41,513 bases of DNA from Globomyces pollinis-pini (Eukaryota; Chytridiomycota; Chytridiomycetes; Rhizophydiales; Globomycetaceae). Under the pieces are notes generated by a model that saw only the letters and a list, made by a program, of their open reading frames with translations, was not told the DNA's origin and ran no database searches. A program made the translations under genes and the position numbers. Shown in pieces: positions 20,900 to 31,199 of this stretch (position 1 is its first letter; the number at the start of each line of letters is the position of its first letter). The stretch covers positions 1 through 41,513 of the forward strand of contig MU621242.1 in NCBI GenBank assembly GCA_025399215.1, written 5' to 3'.

Positions 20900-21112
20900 T
20901 CATAGTTTTTAAATATTGTACAATAATATACCATCTCTCATCCCCATTGGTCTTTTTTTAGCACAATCGATGTATTTAAAAATCATTGACGATCGTTACC
21001 AGATTACAAGATCATATCCATCAACATTGAATAGATGTTCAGTTTAGCAACAGTATTTTTCAGTCAAAGTCTACCAATAGTCATTTCCATGAATTGTTTG
21101 GTTTTTCCGAAA

Positions 21113-21775
21113 AATGAAAATTGTTGATGCCATCGCTTTGAATGAAGAACAACTAAAGACAGGCAGGATTTAAAAAAACAATTTAATATACTAGAGCTAT
21201 CAGCCCGATCATTAGATGCAACTGGAACGAAAGAAGAGATGTTAAAGAGATTAGTTGCATATCTAGAAGAAACTATTACAACACCAACTTCAGCAACAAT
21301 TATCAGTGATGATCCAGAAGCTAAACGAAGAGCTCGTGCAGCTAGATTTGGAGTTGAAATCAAATCTCCTACAACTACTAACTTGGCTATACCTAAAAAA
21401 ACTGCTGGGACTAGTACTATTGCAAAATCAGCTGTATCTAAACCAAAATCAATAAAAGTTGAAGTAATATCAAAACAAGATGAACTTATTTATTAGTTGG
21501 ATGCTGATTTGGTAGCCAAGCGTAAGGCCAAATTTGGAAATGTGACTTCAAAGGTGGATGAAAACCCTACAAAATTGGTCAAGACGGGTATTGTTGATAA
21601 AGCTACTGCTAAAAAAGTTCATTCGAATGTTAAACCAGGTATTACGTGATTATATTAAATCAATACAGTTAAAGGTTTAACGTTATCTGTTGATCCTACT
21701 CTGGCGGAAAAGAGGAAATCAAAGTTTGCTAGTAATTCAATTATATTAACGATAGCCCCAGTTGATGGTGTCTAA
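21113..21775 (+). CDS. SAP-domain ribonucleoprotein, SARNP/Tho1-like
   Basis: Likely homologue of animal SARNP (CIP29) and yeast Tho1, nuclear proteins that bind RNA and DNA and associate with the TREX mRNA export complex. The SAP domain is LKKQFNILELSARSLDATGT followed by KEEMLKRLVAYLEE. Three repeated Arg/Lys-rich motifs follow, typical of the family: DPEAKRRARAARFGVE, DADLVAKRKAKFGNV and DPTLAEKRKSKFA. Two introns (33 and 30 nt) between the repeats are supported by continuous frame. The 5' end is not resolved: MKIVDAIALNEEQLK at 21113 is a plausible start, but it needs a splice with a weak donor to join the SAP frame, so true exon 1 may lie elsewhere. Coding is secure from about 21160. Confidence 0.75.
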
Positions 21776-21954
21776 ACTGTCTAAATTATTTGAATTAATA
21801 AACTTTATGTGGTATCCAGTCGGTGTATGGAATGAGTTTCTATAATTAAAAATCTCATTTGATCAAATCAGCTACTTGGATAAAAACGATTTTATTGAAA
21901 CTGTGAAGAACTACTGATTGTTGATGGATATTCGAAACAAGTTGGTGTGATAAT

Positions 21955-22291
21955 TTATTTGAGATTCTGTCCTGAAGGATGGTCAACTATCTTGTCTTTC
22001 AACAGGTTTTCAAAATGTATACATCTACTCTCCAATATGTCATGTCGACTCTTTGCTTCAACAATTTGGGAATCAGAAATCCGTAGTTTTTCATCTAAAA
22101 CAGCTATTTTGATACGAATCTCATATATAGCTTCCTTTAGGGATTGATTTTGACATTCTAATCGTTCCAAATGAATTTTAACTCTTCTTCTACTTTTCTT
22201 TGCAGCTAATAATGCAATTAGTAACTAGTTGAATACCTTCATTGTTTTTGATACGTTTGATTATTTTCGAAGGATATTTGTCTGCACTCAT
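21955..22291 (-). CDS. Small bZIP transcription factor
   Basis: About 100 residues, starting MSADKYPSKIIKRIKNNE. After a 31 nt intron the basic region continues AAKKSRRRVKIHLERLECQN, and heptad leucine-like positions follow (L-E-C-Q-N-Q-S-L, then IYEIRIKIAVLDEKLRISDS), ending with VDHPSGQNLK. The NNEAAKKSRRR core fits the bZIP DNA-contact consensus (N-x2-A-A-x2-S-R). The short length, with little outside the bZIP, suggests a dimer partner or regulator without an activation domain. Splicing at GTATTC is required, since the two halves of the basic region lie in different frames. The target is not predictable. Convergent with the SARNP-like gene, 180 bp between stops. Confidence 0.7.
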
Positions 22292-23310
22292 GTTACTGGG
22301 GGTTGTTAACTACAAAGTGAAGATTTCGTCAACGTTTTTCACTATTCTTGAAATGTCTAATTTTCCCGAAAAACCGAATGACTCATGATCATGAACAAGT
22401 ACCTTATTGATGGTAGTTTTATTAAAGGATTCCATGTAGTTTATGGTTGTTTAATTCGGTTTGATTTGACTTGCATAAAATTTAATGACGTTTGTTGTAG
22501 GAATTTGGATCGAAACACTTGGAATCGAAGCGGAAAATTGTGTAACATTCCTCCATCCAATATTTTAAAAATTGGGCCATTTATCAGCCCTGTAAACGGT
22601 CCTATCCACTCTCCTGGGTTCTGTTTTCCTTTGCTGCTCTTGTACACTCATTTTTTTCATTATTTTTTGTTTATGGAATACAGTACTCAGGAATAAGTTA
22701 GTCATAATACGTAATAGCAAACCAATTACCATCTGAAAAAGATTTTTATATTTCATTGATTCGGTTTCTACCAACCTAAAAAATAAGATAGATAGAAATT
22801 TGAATGACACTGACTGTAATTACTTTGACTTTCTTACACAGTGGTCATAATCAAACTCTTCTCCGGATCCATCTTTATAAGTGTACAGATGAATGCAAAA
22901 GATTGATTTTCAATCGAATTCAACATTTGAGGTGTAAGGTTCGTTAATGTGGCATATGGACTGACCTTTTTAGACAAAAACTCTTTGTTTTTGAGTTTAC
23001 AAAACTGCAGTTACATCATGTAAGTTACATGTTACATGAGTGGCCATCTGTCTCAATTTTTAATTCAATTCTATTAATTGCTTTATGATTGACTGCTCAA
23101 ACATGTAACAGTTCCCCGAACATTTGGTAAAAGGGGTAAAACAACTACCCGAAGTTTTTTGATGGACAACGGTATCAAAATACGATTTCAATAAAAAATC
23201 ATAAAACGATTGGTATATTTATCTTTATTTAAAAATGTATTGAACATTTGATGGTTCAAATAGGACATTCAATTCCCTAAAATTTTTATAAAAACGACAA
23301 CACAAATCAT
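22292..23310. other. Gene-poor 1 kb with a possible small minus-strand gene
   Basis: No recognisable gene. Two overlapping minus-strand frames lie at about 22441-22810. One contains MSVQEQQRKTEPRRVDRT and the other GPFTGLINGPIFKILDGG. Between them lie good splice signals: a GTAATT donor, a TGACTAAC branch point and a CTGAG acceptor at about 22693-22736. This could be a small mitochondrial or membrane protein, but I could not join the frames convincingly. The rest (22830-23310) is AT-rich without features. Confidence 0.3.
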
Positions 23311-24711
23311 CTATACCATAAACAAATAACATATTTTACCAAGATGATACATCCCATTCAACATAATCGCCAGATCTTTCGGAATTCGCGTGTCTTCAGT
23401 ATTCAATAAAATCGGATATCGATAAATCCTTAACAATATACCATTCATGACTCCATATGCGATAAATTTTCGTATATCAAAATCAACTACATACTTGGCA
23501 TTCTCTTTCATCCAATCTAGTACGGTTGTACTGCCTTTCAGTGAACAATAGAGTGTGCAAACCATCCCTATTGAAGGTGGGTTGATATCTATTTTTCTTA
23601 ATAGGATAGTCGTTTACTTGGTTTCCTGATAAATTCAATACATTCCGTTTGCATTTTATCAGATCTTATCATTTTGTTTAAACCTGATGTGGTAGCATAA
23701 ATATTTGAGAATTGAAAAATATCAATCAAAGTTGCACAACCATAATATCTAAACGATTTCAAATTATGATGATATTTACAATAAATGTTGAACTGCTAAT
23801 CGAACATATTTGATATCTACACCAGCCAACAATGAAATTTTTTGAACCGAATTCACTCCATCCACAAAAGTTAAAATCTGTATGATTAATTACATCATCA
23901 AACCTTTTGCATTCCTAAATCCCAATGTTTATCTACATATTTGGTTAAATCAGTCAAAAGAATTGGAACTTTGAAATCTTTTATGACTGGTGGACGATCA
24001 TGATGAGGGAAAAGTTTCAAATCTATTGTATTGGCATAATTAATGGTAATCTGAGATTCGTGATAGGTATTCAAGTCTTCCATGATTTGAGAAATTATGT
24101 TTGGTAATGTTGTTTTGGTTACTAAATTGGATAAAAATTCACTCTCCACCTTCCATTCAATTATGGTAACGGTACCTCTAATGATTGCAATACTCTCGCA
24201 ATTTTCGTGACAATTTGTTCATAACAGATAGTGTCTAGGAGTCAAGTTTAAGCTATGAATATTACTGGCCTGCTTATCAAATACAAAACATAGATTGAAT
24301 AGTAACGCATTTCTTTCATACTTTGAATTTTCAATTTTGACAGGATATCCTATTCTAAGTTTGATTAAATAAAAAACCTAATTGATTGATTAACATTCAA
24401 TGAATACCTTTTAAAGATAAGAACTCATGCTGACCTACCCATGATTCGATAGCGAGTCGTTGTTCTTGATATTAGATGAACAAACAAGCATACAGAGTCA
24501 CCAAGCGATTACATAAATCCGATTTAGGTATCATCTATGAATAAATTCAAGTTTGTTTTTATACATAATCACTGAAAGAGTCGAAATCCATTAAACTTGC
24601 TTCATCACTGGCAGTAGTAAATCCAACAGGTTCTTCAAAAAACACCTTTGGACCTTGTTTGGGATGAAATTCAGCATACAAGATTGCTAGAATTGTTGGA
24701 AATTCCTCCAT
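23311..24711 (-). CDS. NPRL2: Nitrogen permease regulator 2-like protein (GATOR1/SEACIT subunit)
   Basis: Subunit of the GATOR1 (SEACIT) GAP complex that turns TORC1 off when amino acids are scarce, acting at the vacuole or lysosome surface. The N-terminal longin part starts MEEFPTILAILYAEFHPKQG, matching the family's FYAEFHPxxGP signature, then KVFFEEPVGFTTASDE. The middle has WKVESEFLSNLVTKTTLPNI, QIMEDLNTYHESQITINYAN, TIDLKLFPHHDRPPVIKDFK and DLTKYVDKHWDLGMQKV. A winged-helix-like part follows (DGVNSVQKISLLAGVDIKYV), and the end reads MNGILLRIYRYPILLNTED, then LNGMYHLGKICYLFMV. At least eight short introns interrupt it. Total length is about 385 residues, comparable with the family. All family blocks that I know are in order, so the gene looks intact. 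Confidence 0.9.
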
Positions 24712-25084
24712 TTAATTTTTTACAATTCAATTCAATCACAAAGGATGAAAATATTTGATGCATGACAAACTACTCAACTTTGAACTATGATGGTACTCTT
24801 AAGGGTGTTTCAGTACAAGTTTGAATGATTTGATACAGTATCAATCGATGAGTGATAAAAAACTCGGATTTTATAGATTGTTTATCTTACGATAACCTAC
24901 CAATGTACAGGAAAGACAGGAAAGAATGGATGATTAAATAAGGATATTATTTGATGATTCCTTGTGTCATTTGGGTTCTTTTGAGTGTGGCCTCGGAAGG
25001 CTTCCTCAGGCTTCTCTTATTTTGGGGGCTTTAATGAAACGTTGTTGGTATTTATATTCAGTCTTTCTCTTTGTTATTCTTTAA
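24712..25084. other. Divergent promoter region NPRL2 / GPI protein
   Basis: 373 bases between divergent start codons. A TATA-like TATTTATA lies at 25049-25056, 29 bases before the GPI-protein ATG. A GC-richer patch around 24985-25030 (GGCCTCGGAAGGCTTCC, a near palindrome) may be a factor-binding site. Confidence 0.4.
25049..25056 (+). promoter_or_regulatory. TATA-like element of the GPI-protein gene
   Basis: TATTTATA ends 28 bases upstream of the start codon, with a pyrimidine-rich leader between. Comparable elements stand at similar distance before the CAP and 11-Cys genes. Confidence 0.45.
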
Positions 25085-25585
25085 ATGAAATTCTTTGTCT
25101 TTGCTGTGTCCTTGGTTGCTGCTCAGAAGTTATTCGAAATTGGTCCAGATGGCCAACCTAGAGAAGTTGGTGGAGCTGTTGCTAACCCTGCTCCTGGTGG
25201 TGGAAACCCTTCTTCAAACACTGGTGTTCAACCTGTGTTCCCTGCAGGTGCTCCTGCTCCTGCTGGAGCTCCAAAGCAAGTTTCTCAAGGTGCACCTAAG
25301 GTGGTTCAAGCTGGTGCCGGAGTTCCAAACTTACCAAACAATGCTGTTTTAGGAGCTAATGTAGACGGAACTGTCACTTCTATTGCTGGAGGTGCTGTGA
25401 TTACAAATGGACCTACTTTGACCACTACAGCTGCTGGACAATTACCTGCTGCATCAACCATTAACTTATCAAGTTATCCTTCATCAACTGCAAAGGCATC
25501 ACCTTCTGCATCACCAACTAGTGCTGCTTCCATCTCTGGCTACATTGCTGGTGCCGTTATCCCATTATTGGCATTATTCCTTTAG
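25085..25585 (+). CDS. Small secreted Ala/Pro/Gly-rich protein, probably GPI-anchored
   Basis: Intronless, 166 residues. A 15-residue signal peptide (MKFFVFAVSLVAAQK) is followed by KLFEIGPDGQPREVGG, then a low-complexity Ala/Pro/Gly region (GAPAPAGAP) and a Thr/Ser-rich segment (TLTTTAAGQLPAAST). The C-terminus has SPTSAASISGYIAGAVIPLL and ends ALFL: a small-residue cleavage site, short spacer and hydrophobic tail, as expected for a GPI signal. I recognise no domain. Codon use looks more biased (GCT, CCT, GGT) than in the neighbours, suggesting high expression. It probably sits on the cell surface or in the wall. Convergent with the ALKBH8-like gene, 51 bp between stops. Confidence 0.75.
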   Translation: MKFFVFAVSLVAAQKLFEIGPDGQPREVGGAVANPAPGGGNPSSNTGVQPVFPAGAPAPAGAPKQVSQGAPKVVQAGAGVPNLPNNAVLGANVDGTVTSIAGGAVITNGPTLTTTAAGQLPAASTINLSSYPSSTAKASPSASPTSAASISGYIAGAVIPLLALFL

Positions 25586-25636
25586 AAATTCAGATTCCTG
25601 TTTAATAAACTTCCCATTCACATATTATTTCTGTTT

Positions 25637-26683
25637 TTATTTATTACAATTGTCTAGATTGCATGGACAAGGTATACCAATATCTCTGATGGTTCGGAAT
25701 GTTAAACTCCATCGTTCACTTCGTTCCACAACCAAACCATCAATCAAATCCATCTTTCTTGGTTTGATACCATGTTCAATCGTATACCTCGCATAGCCAT
25801 CCATAATTAACAACGAACGTGCTTGTAGTAGACATGATTTAACTTGTCCATTTGGATACCGAAAATCCATTACAATATCTCCACTTAACGACACAACTAC
25901 AATAGGAGAGATAAAGGCAAAATGAGAATCATTATGGAATGGAATCCCATTTCCAGTTACATAATAGTTGACTGTTAATTGATTTGGTTTTGATGTGGTT
26001 GTTTGATTGATTAAACGATTCAGTATATGATCTGTCCACTCAGGCATCTTGATTCCATTATCGTCAACATCAATACCATCTCTATCCACATCATTGACAC
26101 CATATTTGAACTTGTAACCATAATGTTGCTAATTATCTATCCAACTTATTAAAAGATAAATTACCACCAAACGTTTTTGTAAACATTCCCATCGACCATT
26201 ATCACCTTCTACTTTCAATATTCTCACCAATTCTTCTTCTTCACTTTGTGATATAAAATCAGAAATGTAAGTCAATCCATCTATATTTTGATTAATTTCT
26301 TTGTTGATTAAAACTCGAGATGGAAATGTGGGAATCCAATTGGCAAATTCTAGCAAAAGTACTTTATTCAATACGTCAGATTTGAATCCATTTAAATGTT
26401 GAAAGGCATTATTGGCATCATCATCAGATTTGAAAAATATATAAGAATATGGTTTTGAACCTAGAAACATTTCAATTTTAATAAATCCAGGAAAGATATT
26501 AAATGTGGAATGTAATTGTGATCCTGTGATTAGAGAATCGTAAGAAGCATTGAGGGCAATGAGAACTTTGGTTGGTTGTTGGGATATCAATTCTTCAATC
26601 GAATGGTTTTCTAATCGACTTAGAATTTCTAACTGTATTTGTCGTTTCTTTGGTTTGTCTTGAAACTTTTTTATCATCGACAT
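25637..26683 (-). CDS. ALKBH8: ALKBH8-like protein (RRM plus AlkB dioxygenase)
   Basis: Fe(II)/2-oxoglutarate dioxygenase. In animals ALKBH8 hydroxylates the wobble-uridine modification of certain tRNAs. An N-terminal RRM (PTKVLIALNASYDSLITGSQ, then KPYSYIFFKSDDDANNAF) precedes the AlkB domain (IDGLTYISDFISQSEEEELV). One intron of about 35 nt interrupts it after QKRLV. Active-site residues: HND in IPFHNDSHFAFISPIVVVSL (HxD pair), IVMDFRYPNG, LLIMDGYARYTIEHGIKPRK with the distal His, and SERWSLTFRTIRDIG with the 2-oxoglutarate Arg. It ends in a Cys cluster (CPCNLDNC). Length is about 337 residues. There is no methyltransferase domain after the AlkB part, unlike human ALKBH8, so a separate Trm9-type enzyme would be needed elsewhere. 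Confidence 0.85.
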
Positions 26684-26791
26684 TGAATTGAATGAAAAAT
26701 TATCAAAGAAAATTCTAGACTTTGACGGAACTGGCGAAAAACATAAATCAATTTAATTGGACTAGATTTATTATTAATTAGAATACGCACG

Positions 26792-27742
26792 TTATTCTTC
26801 CTTATTGGAAATTTCATTCAAGGCTTCTTTCGCTTTATCACGACATCGATACTCTGCCAACCATACTTGATAGGCTGAATCAGTTCCATGTAAAAAGTCC
26901 AAGATCCCTGCAACTCCAAAGTTATAATTGAAGCTATAATGATGGAAATCATGTGCAAGACTAAAATAACGTTAAACTTATTGTAATTACCTTGATGGAA
27001 ATCCCCAAAGATCATAACCACAGTGAGTGGTGATGGTAACAATAATGGCAAAGTTGAACCATATCCAAGATACTGCAATATGGGATTGCATTATGATTGG
27101 TCCCAACACCATCGGTGCCATGTTAGACACCAAATGTTCAAATGGATGAGCAAAAGTTGCAGCCATTCCTACCGGTGCAGTAAACAAATGATGTCTTTTG
27201 TGAATAAATCGATAAATAGATGGATGATGGAGTAGTCTATGCGAATAGTAAAACCAGACTTCTTCAATTATACCGTATGCCATAAAATGTTGGATAGCAG
27301 TTGTCCAATGTGGTAAATCTTTCTCTATACCAGTAGTCGTGTAAGTTGAAGTAAACCAAAATATGAATAGTTGTAATGGAATATTAATGAAAATATGATT
27401 GAACCCCACTTGTTTAATACAAGTCCAGTATTGATCCAACGTCACCAACTTGTTCTTTTGAATTTTATACTTGAACAACCAAGAATGAATTCCCTGTAAA
27501 TCGATATACATGAGTGCCAATGAATATGACCAGTAAACTGAAGCAAATGCACCCAAAGTAATATAGAAGTATATTTGAAATGCAGAGTAGTTTGTGTAAA
27601 CGTAATTCCAGTACATTTTTGCAGTATCTGTAGACAGAAAGTAAAAACAAGGACCCAGAATCAGTACATTCAGTATGTTTTCACTTGGATGAATATGCAA
27701 CACTCCAACATATTTATCAAAAGTAGACAATGACTTTGACAT
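26792..27742 (-). CDS. Fatty acid hydroxylase / sterol desaturase family membrane protein
   Basis: Di-iron membrane oxygenase related to C4-methylsterol oxidase (ERG25/FAXDC2 branch). It starts MSKSLSTFDKYVGVLHIHPS, with hydrophobic spans near residues 22-38, 55-80 and 118-135 and near the catalytic core. The three histidine boxes are intact: HRLLHH (HX3HH) in FYYSHRLLHHPSIYRFI, HKRHH (HX2HH) and, after the intron near 26960-26990, HDFHHYSFNYNFG (HX2HH). A further GMAATFAHPFEHL segment lies between. About 306 residues. It may act on a sterol intermediate or long-chain lipid in the ER. Substrate is not decided by sequence. The intron sits just before the third box, so the protein would lose its catalytic iron site if unspliced. 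Confidence 0.88.
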
Positions 27743-28980
27743 ACTTTTTTTTTAAAACAATTTGATTCAAGTCTGGATATATATACCTCAAAAAGGTTTA
27801 ATGATACAGATCGAGTGCATGACTCTGGAGCCAAATGATTGGCTGGATCTTAACTTGGCCGTGTATTCACGTGAAGAAATGAAACCATTCACACGACAAA
27901 CAATCACCTGGTTACAAAACAAGTGGAATAGGAATTCCCCTAAGTCTGTGTGCAAGAATGATTCATCAGGACATCAATTGTGGGAAGATTAACTCAAACT
28001 GAATGAATTCTGTTTTTGGCTGTTTTAGTTGGGCTTTTGGTGTTGCCACTTTCATTCATTCCATAAAACAAGCATGTTTTGGTCGTCATCGCGATCTGGA
28101 TAAGTTTAGTCAAGATTAGTAAAAGAAAAAAATCATATTGTGTTCATCATCACGACATCTGCTATAAGAATTATTGCTCTTAACGTCAATTTCATTAGAC
28201 TGGCATTTTGAATATGAAATATCAAAAATGCGTTAACGTTATTTTAGCTGAAATGATCAATTCAACCGAAGTTTCCGTTTTAATTTGACAATTGTGATTG
28301 TATTCATTTTTGTACAATAGAGGATGAATAAGTAATGTGCTCCACGTATAATAATAGTAATGTGCCATCGAGTGTTCAGTGATATTATTATTCTGTGCAA
28401 TCGAGTTTTTTAACTTTAACTATATTTGAACCGAAATTAGTATATATGTAATCATTCAAAAATGATCACTTAAGTTGGTAAAATAGAGTGTTATTATTGA
28501 CAGTATTGAACTAAGGAGAGTGAGAGTCCATTGAAGTGGGGTATTGTTTGTGTGACATTAGTAGTCACCAAGTGATACCAGTTTTTTTAACCAATGATTA
28601 CACTACTAAATTAGGTCCATAGTTTATTAAAACATCAAAAATTTTGAGATGAACAATTGTTCTCAAACAGCTTAGCGTAGAGGAATGGTTGTGTGACTAA
28701 CCGTTTTCCAACACAATTAGGTAGCTGGTTATGCTAACCAATACTTACGCCAAAGATGAAAACATCAAATTATATGAGGTAGTAGATATTGAGTGCTATT
28801 TTTAAATAGCTAAAATAATCTCATGGTATATATAATCTGAACACCAATCATTTGATAAGGGGAGTCACACGCAACATTTCTTACCTTTTAGATCAAACAA
28901 GGTACAAAGAGGTAGATCAAAACAAAGAAAAAAAAGAGGTACATCAAAACAAGGTGGAACAAGGTAAATCAAAACAAGGT
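27743..28980. other. 1.2 kb gene-poor interval
   Basis: No supportable gene. A short plus-strand frame at 27762-27992 (MTLEPNDWLDLNLAVYSREE) sits just upstream of the desaturase-family start and is probably chance. Near 28885-28990 a short motif resembling AGGTACATCAAAACAA recurs several times in imperfect tandem, immediately before the large inverted repeat. Otherwise AT-rich with T and A runs. Confidence 0.4.
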
Positions 28981-28990
28981 GCGTAATTAC
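28885..28990. repeat. Imperfect short tandem repeat (GGTA/CATCAAAACAA)
   Basis: At least five imperfect copies of a unit near AAGAGGTACATCAAAACA (variants GTAGATCAAAACAA, GTAAATCAAAACAAGG) lie in about 100 bases beside the inverted repeat. Unit boundaries are irregular, as in a decayed microsatellite or an element edge. Confidence 0.5.
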
Positions 28991-29065
28991 CTAACCTTAG
29001 AATGAAATCTTTGAAATTAGAATTTGTATTCTTGACAAGAGAAGAAGCAGACAGTTTCCAAACCG

Positions 29066-29602
29066 CTGATTGTATCGCTGCTTTCAAACTACCGAGAGCG
29101 CTCGCTCCACTACACTTCCAAAATAAACCCACCCGCAACAAGAAATCCGTTATATTTCAACTTGAATGCTATTTACTTGGAGAGCATCCTTCAAAATATT
29201 ACTGCTTTCCAAACTCGTGGCCTATCGTTCCTTGGAGAGATCTCGATTTAACACCGCAAGGTCCTGGATTACTTACAAATAACCCTTTCGGTCCTAAGTG
29301 GTTAAATGTCAAGGGGTTTACATCGAAGCACGAGTCCTTTGTCTATCACTCAAATTTCCCAGAAGGCATTTTGACAGGCTTATTGGTAATTAATCCAGGC
29401 CCTTGCAGTGTCAAATAGAGATCTCTCCACGGAACGATAGGCCACGAGTTTGGAAAAAACAGTAATGTTATCAAGGATGCTCTCCAAGTAAACAGCAGAA
29501 CCTTCAAGTTGAAAGATAACGGATTTCTTGTTGAGGGTGGGTTCATTTTGGAATTGTGTGGAGCGAGCGCTTTCGGTAGATTGAAAGCAGCGATACAATC
29601 AG
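29066..29602. repeat. Long inverted repeat (two arms of about 220 bp, 93 bp spacer)
   Basis: Left arm 29066-29285 and right arm 29379-29602 are inverted copies. For example, GATTGTATCGCTGCTTTCAA opens the left arm and its complement closes the right one. AAACTCGTGGCCTATCGTTC is shared, as are GGAGAGATCT and CCTGGATTA. Small indels and scattered substitutions put the arms at roughly 85% by eye, so the repeat is old. Each arm yields a different frame (SWPIVPWRD is readable in both), but indels prevent one shared coding sequence, so neither arm looks like a working gene. The apparent 138-residue ORF on the plus strand (29002-29418) runs through the left arm. This could be a foldback transposable element, long terminal inverted repeats that lost their interior, or an inverted duplication of a coding exon. 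Confidence 0.8.
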
Positions 29603-30392
29603 ATCCGGTAAATAAAACTCACAGTTAACTTATATCAGTCTTTGAACGATATCATAGTAAACAAATAATGGAAGATCTTTATCAGGCAATGAAGAAAATG
29701 AAGACTGATGGTAAAGGAACGAAACGTTTTCTGCTGCGGCTACATTATATGAGTCAACTTGAGACATCGTATTAAATTCATTCAACTTGTTTACATTACT
29801 ACATAAGTCATTACAGACTACGGGGAAATACTTTCCGAAAGTGGTGTGTGACAGAAAAGTTTGTACCCAAATAATACGTTGTCCATAACCATCTAGTAAA
29901 ATAAACAGCATTGTTATTCAATAAGCTTCAAAGCTAGTCCAATTAATTGTTTTTGAATCCCATTTGTAGAGCCCACAACAATGCAAAAGTAGTACAATGG
30001 ATACATCAGATCAAACTTGTTGGTTTCAATAACATGGCTATAGTCTTGCTTTTGAAACAATCTCATGAACAAGTTTAAGTGGCATCATTGTTAAGCATCC
30101 TCCATTGTTTATGGCGTTCTGGGTAGACAATGTTGCCACAACTTGTGTTTTGAGAATCTTAGCTACAAGATGGACATGTCACAAGAACGGTTGACATTAA
30201 CAGTAGAATCCATTTGACACTAAATCATTCATCAAATCAAACGCGACGAAGAATATGTCCAATTACCCACCAATAGCCAAAGAACAATTGAACCCACAAG
30301 GGAGGTTGTTTGAGGAAAAAAGAGAGAGCCCAAATCGCGCCTCCGCTGTTATTTAACAACCCAGGAAGTAGCTTAATCCACAAAAAATAAAC
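29603..30392. other. Gap with possible transposase-like debris, then a CAP-gene promoter
   Basis: A minus-strand frame at 29630-29911 begins MLFILLDGYGQRIIWVQTFL. The LDGYGQ-xxI pattern vaguely recalls Mutator-type DDE transposases, but nothing else supports it. The frames upstream (29930-30220) are broken by stops. The last 150 bases before 30393 are the promoter of the CAP gene, with TATTTAA at 30351-30357. Confidence 0.3.
30351..30357 (+). promoter_or_regulatory. TATA-like element of CAP gene 1
   Basis: TATTTAA lies 36 bases before the start codon of the first CAP gene, at the same distance class as in the second CAP gene. Confidence 0.4.
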
Positions 30393-31199
30393 ATGAAGAC
30401 ATTTACATACGGATTAATGATGCTTGCTGCCTTTGCTTACAAAGACCCAAAGGACTGTAAGGAAACTCCAGTTCCTAGCTATGGAGCCAAACCTGTTGTT
30501 GTTCCAGTCAAACAACCTGTTGTTGCTATTCCAGTTGCAAATGGTCCATCTAATCAACAATTGTCTAATGCTGACAAAAACAGTGTCCAGCAAGTTTTGG
30601 ACAACGTGCAAGCCGCTGTTGCTAACGGGATCCCAAGCAACATCAACATTGCTAGAAACCCAGATGGTTCTATCTCCGTTGCTGGAATCAGGATCCCAGC
30701 CAATTTGGTCAACAACCCAAAAGCTGCCATTAGACACGCCATTGACATCATCCCTAGACCAGCTACAAACAACTTTGAACAAGATTGTATCAACCTAAAC
30801 AATGCGTTTAGAAAACTCATGGGATTGAAGGAATACACCAGAAGCCCTAGACTCACCAGTGTCGCTCAAAACTGGGCCAACCAATTGGCTTCCACCAACT
30901 CCTTCAGACACTCTTCTTTCGGTAATGGAGAAAACTTGTACTCCACTACTGGTGGTGACCAAAGTTGTGGTGCTGCCATTGTAGCCTGGATGAAGGAAAT
31001 TGATGCCTATGCCAGTGGTATGAGAATTGGATCTGGTAACTTTGCATCCTATGGACACTTCACTCAATTGATGTCCAGCTTGTCTACTGAAGTTGGTTGT
31101 GCTAGTGCAGTGAATGGTAGAACTCGTGTAACTGTTTGTGAATACTCTCCTCCTGGTAACATGGTTGGAACTTCCATAAACATTAAACTTGCTGTTTAG
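30393..31199 (+). CDS. Secreted CAP (SCP/PR-1/Pry-like) protein 1
   Basis: Intronless, 268 residues. A signal-like N-terminus (MKTFTYGLMMLAAFAYKD) is followed by a Pro/Val-rich linker (KPVVVPVKQPVVAIPV) and a module shared with CAP protein 2 (NINIARNPDGSISVAGIRIP to RPATNNF). The CAP domain spans about residues 127-265: SVAQNWANQL, NSFRHSSFGNGENLYSTTGG (first His and Glu), IVAWMKEIDAY (second Glu), ASYGHFTQLMSSLSTEVGCA (second His) and VTVCEYSPPGNMVG. The His-Glu-Glu-His tetrad is present. CAP proteins such as yeast Pry bind sterols or lipids in the extracellular space, and many parasites secrete them. Codon use is strongly biased (GGT, ATC, AAC), suggesting high expression. Confidence 0.88.
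   Translation: MKTFTYGLMMLAAFAYKDPKDCKETPVPSYGAKPVVVPVKQPVVAIPVANGPSNQQLSNADKNSVQQVLDNVQAAVANGIPSNINIARNPDGSISVAGIRIPANLVNNPKAAIRHAIDIIPRPATNNFEQDCINLNNAFRKLMGLKEYTRSPRLTSVAQNWANQLASTNSFRHSSFGNGENLYSTTGGDQSCGAAIVAWMKEIDAYASGMRIGSGNFASYGHFTQLMSSLSTEVGCASAVNGRTRVTVCEYSPPGNMVGTSINIKLAV

Noticed and set aside
27762..27992. 76-codon plus-strand ORF next to the desaturase-family gene
   Set aside because: No recognisable domain, no splice support, and it overlaps the only promoter space for the leftward gene.
28640..28760. Hairpin-like GGTTGTGT...ACACAA region resembling a small RNA gene
   Set aside because: The stem is short with a 16-base loop, and no snRNA, tRNA or SRP motif is present.
29002..29418. 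138-codon plus-strand ORF
   Set aside because: It runs through the left arm and loop of the inverted repeat. The other arm has indels in the same sequence, so the frame is not conserved between the two copies.
30414..31067. Several overlapping ORFs antisense to, or in other frames of, CAP gene 1
   Set aside because: They are by-products of the strongly biased codon use of the real intronless gene.
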